This document shows positions 16,752 to 25,734 of a stretch of 61,853 nt of DNA, piece after piece. Under the pieces are notes generated by a model. The model saw only the letters and a program-made list of their open reading frames with translations, was not told the origin of the DNA and ran no database searches. Each line of letters opens with the position of its first letter. The stretch's first letter is position 1. The stretch is from Lachnospiraceae bacterium (GTDB lineage Bacteria > Bacillota > Clostridia > Lachnospirales > Lachnospiraceae), in contig CAAGKF010000359.1 in the NCBI GenBank assembly GCA_900770345.1, forward strand, positions 1 through 61,853. Direction: 5' to 3'. Position numbers and translations under genes: made by a program.

Positions 16752-17828
16752 TCAGATATCTGCTCCGGATAAAATCTCCGGCAGAAACTCCGCCAGACTG
16801 TAATAAATTTCACCGCCGATCCCTGCTGTCCGCTCCGCGCATGCCATGGAATTCAGAATTGCTTCATTGGCAGCCTCCGCCGCAGCCTGAAAAGCCGGGT
16901 TGATCAGGTCCTCGCGAATCAACGTCTGAGTCAGCAGAGCTTCCTTATCGCCGGAAGGAATTCGGTTAGCCGTGGTAAACCCGATCATCACTTCTCCGCT
17001 TCCGTGGCCGGTATAAGCTCCCGTCCGCGCAATCCCAACTGCGGCGCGGCGAATGATCCGTTTCAGCTGACGATGGGATACAGGAAGATCCGTTGCCAGG
17101 ATCGTCATAATAGAACCTTTATCCTGCTCTGAAGCTGCCATATCATCCTTTTCCTTCTTCTTCCTGAGAATCTTCTCTCCCACCGGCATTCCGTTCAGCA
17201 GCAGATCAGCTGTTGCTCCGAAATTTGACTGAACCAGTACACCGATGGTATATTCTGTTCCGCTTAGCTCCACAATTCTGGATGCGGATCCGATTCCGCC
17301 CTTCAGTCCGTAACAGACAGTTCCCGCTCCGGCTCCCACATCGCCTTCTTCAAACTCTTCCCCCGCATGGGAAATCGCTTCCATCACATGCATTTCTCTC
17401 ACCGCACGATTCTGTATGCGGTTGATCCGGCTGTCATTGCACTCCCCGACAACAGGATTCAGACTGAGAACAGGGACATTGTCCTCTCTGCACCGGCGGA
17501 TCACATACTCTGCCACCGCATCCCATACCAGTCCCACATTCAAAGTATTTGTCAGTGCAATGGGAGTTTCCAGGCTGCCCAGCTCTTCTATCTGCACCAG
17601 ACCGCAGCTTTTTCCAAAACCATTATGTACATAAGAAGCCGCCGTATATTTTTCTGCAAAAGCATTGTCCTGCCCCGGAAGAATGACCGTAACTCCCGTA
17701 TGATTCTCCTGATTTTTAATGGTCGAATGGCCTACCAAAACTCCGGGAACATCGGTAATTTTATTCCTCTTTCCCGTCTTCATCCGGCCTATGGTGATTC
17801 CATAATCTCTGATCCGTTTCTTTTCCAT
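16752..17828 (-). CDS. DmpA/BapA-family aminopeptidase (P1 family, self-cleaving Ntn-like fold)
   Basis: P1-family enzymes release N-terminal L- or D-amino acids, or beta-amino acids, from short peptides and amides. They mature by self-cleavage before a nucleophilic Ser. The predicted cleavage site here is the Gly-Ser step in KGSIMTILATD (about G238/S239), followed by the family signature VSHRQLKRIIRRAAVGIAR. The N-terminal half has the usual ITDVPGVLVGH and NTLNVGLVWDA motifs, and GAGAGTVCYGLKGG. The ATG at 17828 with GAGGGA is chosen. Another ATG at 17849 overlaps the previous stop as TGATG and could be used by coupling. It is paired with a D-amino acid aminotransferase. Confidence 0.9.
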   Translation of the reverse strand: MEKKRIRDYGITIGRMKTGKRNKITDVPGVLVGHSTIKNQENHTGVTVILPGQDNAFAEKYTAASYVHNGFGKSCGLVQIEELGSLETPIALTNTLNVGLVWDAVAEYVIRRCREDNVPVLSLNPVVGECNDSRINRIQNRAVREMHVMEAISHAGEEFEEGDVGAGAGTVCYGLKGGIGSASRIVELSGTEYTIGVLVQSNFGATADLLLNGMPVGEKILRKKKEKDDMAASEQDKGSIMTILATDLPVSHRQLKRIIRRAAVGIARTGAYTGHGSGEVMIGFTTANRIPSGDKEALLTQTLIREDLINPAFQAAAEAANEAILNSMACAERTAGIGGEIYYSLAEFLPEILSGADI

Positions 17829-17848
17829 TCTGTTTCCCTCAGCCGGCA

Positions 17849-18691
17849 TCAGATTCTGTGGATATCTTCCAGATATTTATCTCTGAGCTTCTTTACCAGC
17901 TCCGGCGCTTTCATTCCCACTGCTTTTCCATCCAGCTCCATCGCTCTCATGCTGGGATGGCTGGTACTGGACACAATGATCTCATCTGCCTCTGCCAGTT
18001 CCTCCAGCGTAAATGCTTTCTCCTCCACCGGGATACCCAGCTCTCCGCAGTATCTGATCATATGCTTTCTCTCCGTTCCCGGCAAAATCAGATTATCCAG
18101 AGGATGGGTAATGAAAACGCCGTCCTTGATCATGGACACATTGGAATGAGACCCCTCCGTCACATATCCGTCACGCACAAATACAGCCTCCTGACATCCT
18201 GCCTCCTTCGCCTGCTGTGCTGCCATAACATTGGGAAGCAGATTGATCGTTTTGATATTGCAGTGCAGGAAACGCGTATCCTTGATGCTTTTTAAGCGAT
18301 ACTCATCAGACATCTCCACACCTTTCCAGGGCTTGCTGTACACGTAAAGACTGCTGCCCACGCCTTCCGGGAACAGATGGTTTCTCGGAGAAACTCCCCG
18401 GGTAATCTGCCAGTAAAGGAACTGGCAGCCGCTCTCCACTTTCAGCACCAGCTCGGACAGCAAAGCTCCGATCTCCTCCCTGGAAGCCGGAAGCTCAATC
18501 CGAAGCATTGCCGCGCTGTTGCACATTCTGTCCAGATGATCCTGAAGGGCAAATATCTTATGGTCAAAGGCCATAGCCGCTTCATAAATGCCGTCGCCAA
18601 AATAAAATCCTCTGTCATTGGCAGGTATCATCATGTCGTCAATTAATGTTATTTTTCCGTTGTAATATGCAAGATTTTTCATTTGCTCCAT
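17849..18691 (-). CDS. dat: Class IV PLP aminotransferase, D-amino acid (D-alanine) aminotransferase type
   Basis: Fold-type IV transaminase of 280 residues. The PLP lysine is K147 in CNIKTINLLPNVMA. The N-terminal PANDRGFYFGDGIYEA segment and the EGSHSNV and ILPGTER motifs match D-amino acid aminotransferases more than branched-chain or 4-amino-4-deoxychorismate enzymes, though specificity in this fold is hard to assign. The ATG follows AAAGGAGAT. Its stop overlaps or abuts the DmpA-like gene, indicating a shared transcript. A joint role in using D-amino acids or peptides that contain them is inferred. Confidence 0.85.
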   Translation of the reverse strand: MEQMKNLAYYNGKITLIDDMMIPANDRGFYFGDGIYEAAMAFDHKIFALQDHLDRMCNSAAMLRIELPASREEIGALLSELVLKVESGCQFLYWQITRGVSPRNHLFPEGVGSSLYVYSKPWKGVEMSDEYRLKSIKDTRFLHCNIKTINLLPNVMAAQQAKEAGCQEAVFVRDGYVTEGSHSNVSMIKDGVFITHPLDNLILPGTERKHMIRYCGELGIPVEEKAFTLEELAEADEIIVSSTSHPSMRAMELDGKAVGMKAPELVKKLRDKYLEDIHRI

Positions 18692-18819
18692 TGTCGGTAT
18701 CTCCTTTTATCACCTGGAATAATTATTGCTGCTATCAGTATACAATTCTGATTTTGATTTGTAAAGCCAACGCAGACATTCCGTATTCAATATCTGAAAG
18801 GCACTCTGATTCCCCTGCC

Positions 18820-20112
18820 TCAAGTCAAGTCTTCCTCCGATGTTTTCCACACCCCCAGGGCCGGAGATTTGATAACATAAATCTCTTCTCCGTCCTTTGT
18901 GCGCTGATACCCGTCCTCCAGAAGGTCAGCAGGATATTTTGACAGTGCTTCTGAGACATCCAGAAACTCATATCCCACCGCTTCTATCTGCTCCCTCGAG
19001 AGATAATGAGGATTCACAGCATAGGTGATGCGGAATCTGCCTTCAGAGGAGCTGTGAATCATATGGGCAGCTGCCATTTCCATTCCTTGAAATTTTCCCT
19101 TCTCCACAAGGTCCATGGTATACTCCGTTCCACGGTATCCATACCTTCGTATCAGACTGTCCGCCTCCGTGTTTTCTCCGAAGGTTTTTAATCCCGGAGC
19201 AATCACCAGAAGCTCCCCTCCGTCCTCTATGATCATCCTTGTACGGTAAATCGCTTTGTTTCCTACCCAGGCAGAGGAAAATTCCTCCGGGTCAAGATAG
19301 GCCACTGCCTTACGCACCCTTTTCTGCAGATAAGTGATATTTTTCAGAGATGCCAAAGCCGCTGCCTCTTCATATACCTTTCTGGAGGCTCCCGTAAATA
19401 CACCGTGAACAGCTGTCTTTCCCTTTTTCTGAGAAGTAACCGTAAGAATATACACCAGCGGGATATCTTTCAGAAAATGTTCTTCCGCATAATCAAAAAC
19501 AGCCCGGACCGGCGTATCACGTCTCCCCATGATTTTTTCCAGATCACACACTGCTCCCAGCATATGACTTTCATTAATCATCTGACGACCTCCCAGTCCT
19601 ACCAGAATATTTTTGCTGTAATTGGACATTCCAACCACTTCATGAGGCACAACCTGCCCGATTGATAATATAAGGTCAAAGCTTCCATCCGTCAGGCGGC
19701 TGTCAACCTCCACATCGATCGTCCGATTGTATTTCCCGTCTGAGACACTGGAGCAGAATTCTGCCGGCACCATGCCGAGTTTTACCGTATCCTTCCTCCA
19801 GTCATGATATAAAAATGCCTCTTCCGGTATCTCCTCACTGAGAAATTCCTTCTGTTCTTTTCTTGTCATGGCTCTGTGAGTGCCGACAGCCGGCATAATA
19901 TATACATCCGCATGTTCAGAAAGCCTTTTATACAAAAAAGCGGCAATCACTCCCCCATAAGAACAGCATCTGGTAATATCCGGAGGAACAATAAGAATCC
20001 GTCCGGCTTCCGGAAGTCTTCCGATCATCTGATCCAGTACCAGTTCTATCTCTCTCTGCTCCAGCGGCCTTTCTTTTGAAACAATACTCTGATCTTTAAA
20101 ATCCTTCAGCAT
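18820..20112 (-). CDS. LarA-like nickel-pincer racemase/epimerase family (DUF2088)
   Basis: LarA is lactate racemase, which uses a covalently bound nickel pincer nucleotide; homologues act on other 2-hydroxy acids. From the ATG at 20112 (GGAGGG) the protein has 430 residues. Counterparts of the LarA active site are present: VGTHRAMT (H79), VPHEVVG (H157), SKNILVGLGG (cofactor Lys K167) and ESHMLG (H183), together with the N-terminal PPDITRC motif. The cofactor-making larB, larC and larE are not in this window. It precedes the aminotransferase gene by 128 bp. Substrate unknown; a 2-hydroxy acid is likely. Confidence 0.88.
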   Translation of the reverse strand: MLKDFKDQSIVSKERPLEQREIELVLDQMIGRLPEAGRILIVPPDITRCCSYGGVIAAFLYKRLSEHADVYIMPAVGTHRAMTRKEQKEFLSEEIPEEAFLYHDWRKDTVKLGMVPAEFCSSVSDGKYNRTIDVEVDSRLTDGSFDLILSIGQVVPHEVVGMSNYSKNILVGLGGRQMINESHMLGAVCDLEKIMGRRDTPVRAVFDYAEEHFLKDIPLVYILTVTSQKKGKTAVHGVFTGASRKVYEEAAALASLKNITYLQKRVRKAVAYLDPEEFSSAWVGNKAIYRTRMIIEDGGELLVIAPGLKTFGENTEADSLIRRYGYRGTEYTMDLVEKGKFQGMEMAAAHMIHSSSEGRFRITYAVNPHYLSREQIEAVGYEFLDVSEALSKYPADLLEDGYQRTKDGEEIYVIKSPALGVWKTSEEDLT

Positions 20113-20338
20113 ATCCCGTCCCTCCATAACCATATTTTTCTATAAGACATCTGATCTTTTCTCGTTTTTTATTATAATTCAGTTTCATTTTCCACGCAAG
20201 CGTCAGATGTCTGTGTAATGGAGTTTCCTCACCGCCTGGACTGTTCCCAAAATTACTTCCATTTATCCCCTTGTCATCTAGTTTTCAATACTATATAATA
20301 GATATAGCAGTGTGCTAAGAAAACAGAGGTGACAATAA

Positions 20339-20956
20339 ATGAAGACAAATGAAGAGAGGCTGAAGGATCTGCTGGATTTTCTGGACCGGCAAACCCACGT
20401 AACACCGGAGCAGATACCGAATATTGATTTATATATGGATCAGGTAACTACCTTTATGGAGGAGCATCTGAAGGACTCAAAGCGTTACCCGGAGGACAAG
20501 GTTCTGACAAAAACCATGATCAACAATTACGCCAAAAACAACCTTCTTCCTCCTCCTGTAAAAAAGAAATATTCCAAGGACCACATGCTGATGCTGATTT
20601 TTATTTATTACTTTAAAAATCTGCTGTCCTTTAATGACATTGAAACCCTTTTCGCTCCCATCACCTCCCGGCACTTTTCCGGACAGGATTCGGAGCTCTC
20701 GCTGACTGATATCTATCGGGAGGTATTTTCTCTGGAGAGCGGGGAAATGGAAAATCTGAAAGCAGATATTTCCGCAAAATTCGCCAAAGCTCAGGAGACC
20801 TTTCAGAAACTGCCTGCTGATGAAGCAGATAAAGACTACCTGCAGCTTTTTTCCTTCATCTGCCAGCTTTCCTTTGATGTGTACCTGAAAAATCAGATGA
20901 TCGAAATGCTTGCTGACCAGCTGCGGGAAGAAAATCCTACCCAGAAAAGGAAGTAA
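20339..20956 (+). CDS. DUF1836 domain-containing protein
   Basis: The protein has 205 residues. The middle part (about 50-140) has a MerR-like winged-helix look: LTKTMINNYAKNNLLPPPVKKKYSKDH, then a hydrophobic helix LMLIFIYYFKNLLSFNDI. This is characteristic of DUF1836 proteins in Firmicutes, and a DNA-binding role is likely but unproven. The start follows ACAGAGGTGA. It is a single-gene unit, divergent from the LarA-like gene, with a strong terminator at 20996-21061. Confidence 0.9.
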   Translation: MKTNEERLKDLLDFLDRQTHVTPEQIPNIDLYMDQVTTFMEEHLKDSKRYPEDKVLTKTMINNYAKNNLLPPPVKKKYSKDHMLMLIFIYYFKNLLSFNDIETLFAPITSRHFSGQDSELSLTDIYREVFSLESGEMENLKADISAKFAKAQETFQKLPADEADKDYLQLFSFICQLSFDVYLKNQMIEMLADQLREENPTQKRK

Positions 20957-20995
20957 TACAGCATCAGAAATATCTGTACATTTTGAGTAAAATAT

Positions 20996-21061
20996 GAGCG
21001 CCTTTTCAGATAATTAAAGAGTATTCTGCTCCTTTTTCTTCTGAAAAGACGCTCTCTTTCT
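20996..21061 (+). terminator. Intrinsic terminator of the DUF1836 gene
   Basis: GAGCG plus CTTTTCAGA pairs with TCTGAAAAG plus CGCTC, and TCTTTCTTTG follows. The same structure could stop hyuA transcripts arriving on the other strand. Confidence 0.8.
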
Positions 21062-21113
21062 TTGTTTGCGGTTAATCTCTTTCCTCTGCAGCCGATATTT
21101 CACGGTTTTTACT

Positions 21114-22496
21114 TCACAGCTGACACTTCTCTCTTCTCAGGAAAATACCCTTATTTTCCTCTGCCACCTGATGATCCTTTACCACCTGGTTTCCGCGCAG
21201 AAATACCTGCTCAATGCGTGCTGTTACCTTGGTTCCCTCAAAAGGCGCATAATCCACGTTCTGAACCTGGTCACCGGCAGTGATCACATCGGATACACCC
21301 GGGCGCAGGATGACGATATCGGCGTCGCTTCCGGGTGCCAGAAGACCCTTTCTCGGATAGAGTCCGTACAGCCTTGCAGGATTTTCAGAGAGTACACGGC
21401 ACATGGTTTCTGCCGAAATCCTTCCCTGATCCACACCATAGGTATAGAGAAGAGTCCCTCTCGTCTCCACTCCCGGCATTCCTCCCGGAATCTTCGTAAA
21501 ATCATCCTTTCCCAGAGCCTTCTGCGCGGTGGTAAAGCTGCAGTGATCGGTGGATACCGTCTGGATTGTTCCGTCCTCCAGAGCCTTCCACAGACACTTC
21601 TGATCCTCTTTCTTTCTCAGAGGCGGCGCACAGACATATTTCGCTCCTTCGAATCCGGGTTTCTCATAGAGGCTGTCATCCATCAGCAGATACTGGGGGC
21701 ACGTTTCGGCATAGACCTTCTGCCCTCTTCTTCTGGCTTCCATGATCACATCATAGCCCTCTTTGCAGGTCAGGTGAACCACCACCACCGGAATATCCAC
21801 TACCTCCGCCAGACGCAGAAGCCGGCTGATTGCCTCTGCCTCCGCTGCCGCAGGACGGGTAGCCGGATGACTGGCAACTCCCATTCTTCCTGCTTTTTTC
21901 GCCTCTTCCTGAAGAGCAGCGATCATGCCGCTGTTCTCACAGTGCACACCGGTAATGCCTCCCACTTCCTTCAGACGGCGCAGGATCTCAAAAATCGTCC
22001 TGTCATCTACCTGCGTATCATACGTCATATACAGCTTAAAGGAAGTGATTCCTTCATCCATCATATCCTGCACCTCTGTGCAGACCGAAGGCGTCCATTC
22101 TGAAATAGACATATGGAAGCTGTAATCACAGGAGCATTTTCCATCTGCCTTCTCATGCCAGTTTTTCAGTCCCTGAGCAAGACTTTCTCCCGCATACTGG
22201 GTGCCGAAATCAATTATGGTAGTAGTTCCGCCCCGCACTGCCGCTTTTGTCCCGGTGGCAAAATCATCAGCTGTAACCGTACCGGCCACATGAAGATCAA
22301 AATGAGTATGAGCATCAATAAATCCCGGAAAAAGCAGGCATCCGGCGGCGTCCGTCACCTGCGCGTCCCCGCCTGCCATCTTCGCAATCTCCACCGGTCT
22401 CCCCACTGCCGCAATCTTCTCATCTTCGATCAGTATATCTGCCGGAAAGCTTCCGCTTCCGTTTACAATCGTACCATTTTTTATGATCCGCTTCAT
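21114..22496 (-). CDS. hyuA: Dihydropyrimidinase/D-hydantoinase family cyclic amidohydrolase HyuA
   Basis: Metal-dependent hydrolase opening cyclic ureides (hydantoin, dihydropyrimidine or related rings), 460 residues. Binuclear-metal ligands are visible: DAHTHFD (H63, H65), the carboxylated lysine in SFKLYMTYD (K154), GVHCENS, VVHLTCKEG and STDHCSF. It is the last gene of the minus-strand arm of the purine island, about 100 bp after the molybdenum hydroxylase. This matches the hyuA (ygeZ) position logic of the E. coli yge/ygf cluster. Its likely role is opening a ring made from a purine intermediate. Confidence 0.93.
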   Translation of the reverse strand: MKRIIKNGTIVNGSGSFPADILIEDEKIAAVGRPVEIAKMAGGDAQVTDAAGCLLFPGFIDAHTHFDLHVAGTVTADDFATGTKAAVRGGTTTIIDFGTQYAGESLAQGLKNWHEKADGKCSCDYSFHMSISEWTPSVCTEVQDMMDEGITSFKLYMTYDTQVDDRTIFEILRRLKEVGGITGVHCENSGMIAALQEEAKKAGRMGVASHPATRPAAAEAEAISRLLRLAEVVDIPVVVVHLTCKEGYDVIMEARRRGQKVYAETCPQYLLMDDSLYEKPGFEGAKYVCAPPLRKKEDQKCLWKALEDGTIQTVSTDHCSFTTAQKALGKDDFTKIPGGMPGVETRGTLLYTYGVDQGRISAETMCRVLSENPARLYGLYPRKGLLAPGSDADIVILRPGVSDVITAGDQVQNVDYAPFEGTKVTARIEQVFLRGNQVVKDHQVAEENKGIFLRREKCQL

Positions 22497-22597
22497 TCTT
22501 TATCCTCCTGACAGCGCAAAAGCGGGCGAAGGCAGTCTCACCCCCGCCTTCCGCCCGCTTTTCTGATTTCATTTCTTATATTATTATTTTCCAGTCA

Positions 22598-25279
22598 TTA
22601 TTTTTTCTTTTTCGCGTAAGGCGTATTCTTAAGCGGAAGCTCCGTTTCAGGCTCGCCGGTCCACTTATAGTAGGCTCCCGCCACTGCCGGCGCCGTCGGA
22701 ATGGAAGTGATCTCACCGATACCGATGGCTCCGAATGCCACATCCACACCGGGCTTTTCGATCAGGATACTCTCCACCTCCGGAGCCTTATCCGCCCGGA
22801 AAAGCCCCAGAGTAGCGTACTTGGCCGTTGGCGCGCAGTTCACCAGCGGATACTGCTCCGTCAGGGCATAACCGCAGCCCATAACAACACCGCCCTCGAC
22901 CTGTCCTTCCGCGCTTTTTGGATTTACAATCTTACCTACATCATGAGCAGCCACCATCTTCTGTATCGTTCCGTCTTCATTCAGGATACATAACTGGGTA
23001 GCATAGCCATAAGCCACATGGGATACCGGATAATCCACATCCGCTCCCATTTTATCTGTCTTTGCCAGGTATTCCCCATAGAATTCCTGCCCGTTCAAAA
23101 GCGCCAGCTCCTCATCCTCAAACATCACTGCCGCTGTCTCTTCCGACTCCTTGTCGATCATAACATTGGAAAGATATCCGCTGGGAAGCAGCTCTGCTTT
23201 ATATTCCCGTCCCGTTGCCTTAAACAGCGCTTTTCTCAGCTCCTTTGCCGCTCTTCTTCCGGCCTCGCCGGTCACCAGAGTCTGACGGGAACCGGATGTG
23301 GTTCCGGAGTCAGGCGCCATGGAAGTGTTGGGATTGTGATAAACAATTACATCACAGCTCAGACCGGAGGCCTCTGCCACCATCTGTACAAGCACTGTTC
23401 CGATTCCCTGGCCGATGCAGGACGCGCCGGAATGGATATGTACTTTTCCGTCCTCCACAATCAGCCGCACGCGTCCCGTATCCGGAATTCCCACGCCTAC
23501 GCCTGCATTTTTCATGGCGCAGCCGATTCCTGCGTATTTTGCCCCATAATAGGCGTCCTTGATAGCCTCAAGAGTCTCCGCGAGACCGGTGGACGGATCA
23601 GCGATCTGACCGTTGGGAAGCACCTGTCCCGGACGGATCGCATTGCGGTAGCGCATCTCCCACGGATCAATGCCTACCATTTCTGCCAGCAGATTGATGT
23701 TCATCTCTGTGGCAAAGCAGGTCTGAGTCACGCCGAAGCCGCGGAATGCGCCGGCCGGCGGGTTGTTTGTATATACAGCCGTTCCGTCAATATCGATCAC
23801 CTGATAGTTGTATGGCCCTGCCGCATGTGTACAGGCTCTCTGAAGAACCGGCCCTCCCAGGGAAGCGTAGGCTCCCGTATCGGAAACGACTACCGCCTTC
23901 ATAGCCGTCAGATAACCGTTTTCATCGCAGGCTGTGGTCATATCAATGCTCATGGGATGGCGCTTTGGATGGATCAGGATACTCTCCTTTCTGGACAGCT
24001 TCACCTTTACCGCACGTTTGGTAATATAAGCGATCAGCGCTGCCTGATGCTGCACAGTCACATCCTCTTTTCCACCGAAGCCGCCGCCTACCAGCATATT
24101 TTCCACAATTACCTTTTCCGGCGGCAGTCCCAGCAGGATGGAGGTCTCATGACGTGTATCATAGGTTCCCTGATCCGTAGAGTAAATAAATACTCCGTCC
24201 TCAAACGGCATCGCTACCGCACACTCCGGCTCCAGGAACGCATGCTCCGTCCAGGGAGTCTCATAATGACGCGTTACCTTATATCTGGACGCCGCGATCA
24301 CCTCATCGGCATTCCCTCTCACCAGATGCTCATGGCTTAAAATATTTCCTGTTTCATGGATCAAAGGAGCTCCCTCGGCCAGAGCCTCGGCCGGACATGT
24401 CACCGGCTTTAATTCCTCATACTCCACTTCGATCAGGGCTTTCGCCTGCTCCAGGATCTGAGGCGTTTCCGCAGCCACCAGGCAAATGGCATCTCCCAGA
24501 TATCGGGTAGTATCTCCCACCGCGATCATGGTATCCCAGTCCTGTTTCAAATGACCTACCTTGTTCTTTCCCGGAATGTCATCAGCTGTCAGCACACATA
24601 CAACGCCCGGAAGCTCTCTGGCCTTCTCCGTATGGATCGCCTTTACCACAGCTCTCGGATATTGAGAGCGCACGGCGCTTCCGTAGATCAGCTCCGGGAA
24701 ATCCACCTTATCCAGATCGTCGGCATAACGCCCGGTGCCCAGTACCTTTCCGGCTGCATCCACACGGTGGAAACGGCTTCCCACCTTGATCCGCTTTTCC
24801 TGCTCTTCCGGTAAAACGTCTCCCCGCAGCATTTCAGCTGCCAGACTGATAGCATCAATGATCTTCTTATAGCCGGTACAGCGGCAGTAGTTGTTGCGGA
24901 TGGCATAAGCGATCTCCACTCGGGACGGATTCGGATTTACATCCAGAAGTCCCTTGGCACATATAACCATACCCGGGATGCAGAAGCCGCACTGTACGGC
25001 TCCGGCTTCCCCGAAGGCATAAACAAATATATCCTTCTCTCTCTGGCTCAGCCCTTCTACCGTCAGAATATGCTTTCCTTCCATGCGTCCCATTTTCTGA
25101 ACGCAGGATTTGGTAGCCTTGCCGTCAATCAGAACGGTACAGGTGCCGCAGGCTCCCTCTGAACAGCCGTCCTTGACGGATTTCAGACGCAGATCATTGC
25201 GCAGCACATCCATCAGCTTTCGTTCAGGATCCGCCTGGATCTCCTGACCGTTTATCCACACCTTACAATAAGAGCTCAT
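22598..25279 (-). CDS. xdhD: Fused Fe-S/molybdopterin xanthine dehydrogenase-type hydroxylase (XdhD-like)
   Basis: The protein has 893 residues. The N-terminal plant-type 2Fe-2S domain has C39, C44, C47 and C59. The second 2Fe-2S domain has C97, C100, C132 and C134 (CGFC...YCRC). The rest is the molybdopterin subunit of the xanthine dehydrogenase family, with LVGGGFGGKED, AFRGFGVTQ, GASCIGQGIGTV and the catalytic Glu in GIGEITSIPTAPA near the C-terminus. There is no FAD domain, and no separate FAD subunit gene lies nearby. This matches XdhD, reported as part of the urate/purine degradation set and often labelled selenium-dependent. Its start overlaps the DUF3343 gene by 17 bp. Confidence 0.93.
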   Translation of the reverse strand: MSSYCKVWINGQEIQADPERKLMDVLRNDLRLKSVKDGCSEGACGTCTVLIDGKATKSCVQKMGRMEGKHILTVEGLSQREKDIFVYAFGEAGAVQCGFCIPGMVICAKGLLDVNPNPSRVEIAYAIRNNYCRCTGYKKIIDAISLAAEMLRGDVLPEEQEKRIKVGSRFHRVDAAGKVLGTGRYADDLDKVDFPELIYGSAVRSQYPRAVVKAIHTEKARELPGVVCVLTADDIPGKNKVGHLKQDWDTMIAVGDTTRYLGDAICLVAAETPQILEQAKALIEVEYEELKPVTCPAEALAEGAPLIHETGNILSHEHLVRGNADEVIAASRYKVTRHYETPWTEHAFLEPECAVAMPFEDGVFIYSTDQGTYDTRHETSILLGLPPEKVIVENMLVGGGFGGKEDVTVQHQAALIAYITKRAVKVKLSRKESILIHPKRHPMSIDMTTACDENGYLTAMKAVVVSDTGAYASLGGPVLQRACTHAAGPYNYQVIDIDGTAVYTNNPPAGAFRGFGVTQTCFATEMNINLLAEMVGIDPWEMRYRNAIRPGQVLPNGQIADPSTGLAETLEAIKDAYYGAKYAGIGCAMKNAGVGVGIPDTGRVRLIVEDGKVHIHSGASCIGQGIGTVLVQMVAEASGLSCDVIVYHNPNTSMAPDSGTTSGSRQTLVTGEAGRRAAKELRKALFKATGREYKAELLPSGYLSNVMIDKESEETAAVMFEDEELALLNGQEFYGEYLAKTDKMGADVDYPVSHVAYGYATQLCILNEDGTIQKMVAAHDVGKIVNPKSAEGQVEGGVVMGCGYALTEQYPLVNCAPTAKYATLGLFRADKAPEVESILIEKPGVDVAFGAIGIGEITSIPTAPAVAGAYYKWTGEPETELPLKNTPYAKKKK

Positions 25280-25502
25280 AAAATTCCTCCACTTCTATCC
25301 CCTTCTCTGAAACCAGAGTCTCTAGGTTCCCTCTCGCCTCAGCCGGCGCGCTCCAGGCCATGCCGCATCCGGCACTGATCTGCCTGGGGACAGGTATCAA
25401 ACGCCCGGGTACCCCCGCCTCCCGCGCGCACTGCTCCATTTTCATGGCCTGAGTGGTGGTATGAAATGTAATGACCACCTTCATGGTTTTTACACGTGCC
25501 AT
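25263..25502 (-). CDS. DUF3343 small protein, putative selenium/sulfur carrier
   Basis: The protein has 79 residues with one domain. The pattern ITFHTTTQAMKMEQ, then GVPGRLIPVPRQISAGCGMAW, is typical of DUF3343, annotated elsewhere as a putative Se/S carrier. The invariant Cys is C46 in SAGCGMAW. The gene overlaps the molybdenum hydroxylase start by 17 bp, so the two are translationally coupled. This supports a role in delivering Se or S to that enzyme's cofactor, which is an inference. The start ATG has GGGAGGTG 10 nt upstream. A palindrome CGCTTTATAAAAGCG at 25581-25595 lies in the upstream gap. Confidence 0.85.
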   Translation of the reverse strand: MARVKTMKVVITFHTTTQAMKMEQCAREAGVPGRLIPVPRQISAGCGMAWSAPAEARGNLETLVSEKGIEVEEFYELLL

Positions 25503-25616
25503 GTATTCTGAACACCTCCCTGTCAGCCGTCCCTAAAAGGCAATTATTTATAAGTAATTCTAATTGTATTTTATCATATACGCTTTATAAAAGCGATATT
25601 CTTTCTAAAGATTGCA

Positions 25617-25712
25617 GCTCCGGCCAGGTACCGCTGCCGGGCGGTTCCCGGCCGGAGCCGAACTGTCCTCCTACCGGAAACGTACTGCCCTCCGGCTGAA
25701 AGCGGCAGGTAC
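25617..25712. repeat. Two GC-rich inverted repeats between ygfK and the DUF3343 gene
   Basis: Stem 1 is GCTCCGGCC at 25617-25625 with its complement ending at 25658. Stem 2 is GTACTGCC (25682-25689) with GGCAGGTAC (25704-25712, one bulge). They lie just past the ygfK stop in a 232-bp gap and could terminate or attenuate the ygfK transcript before the hydroxylase genes, although no strong T-tract is seen. Confidence 0.45.
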
Positions 25713-25734
25713 TGATTCCGGAACTGCTTACCGT

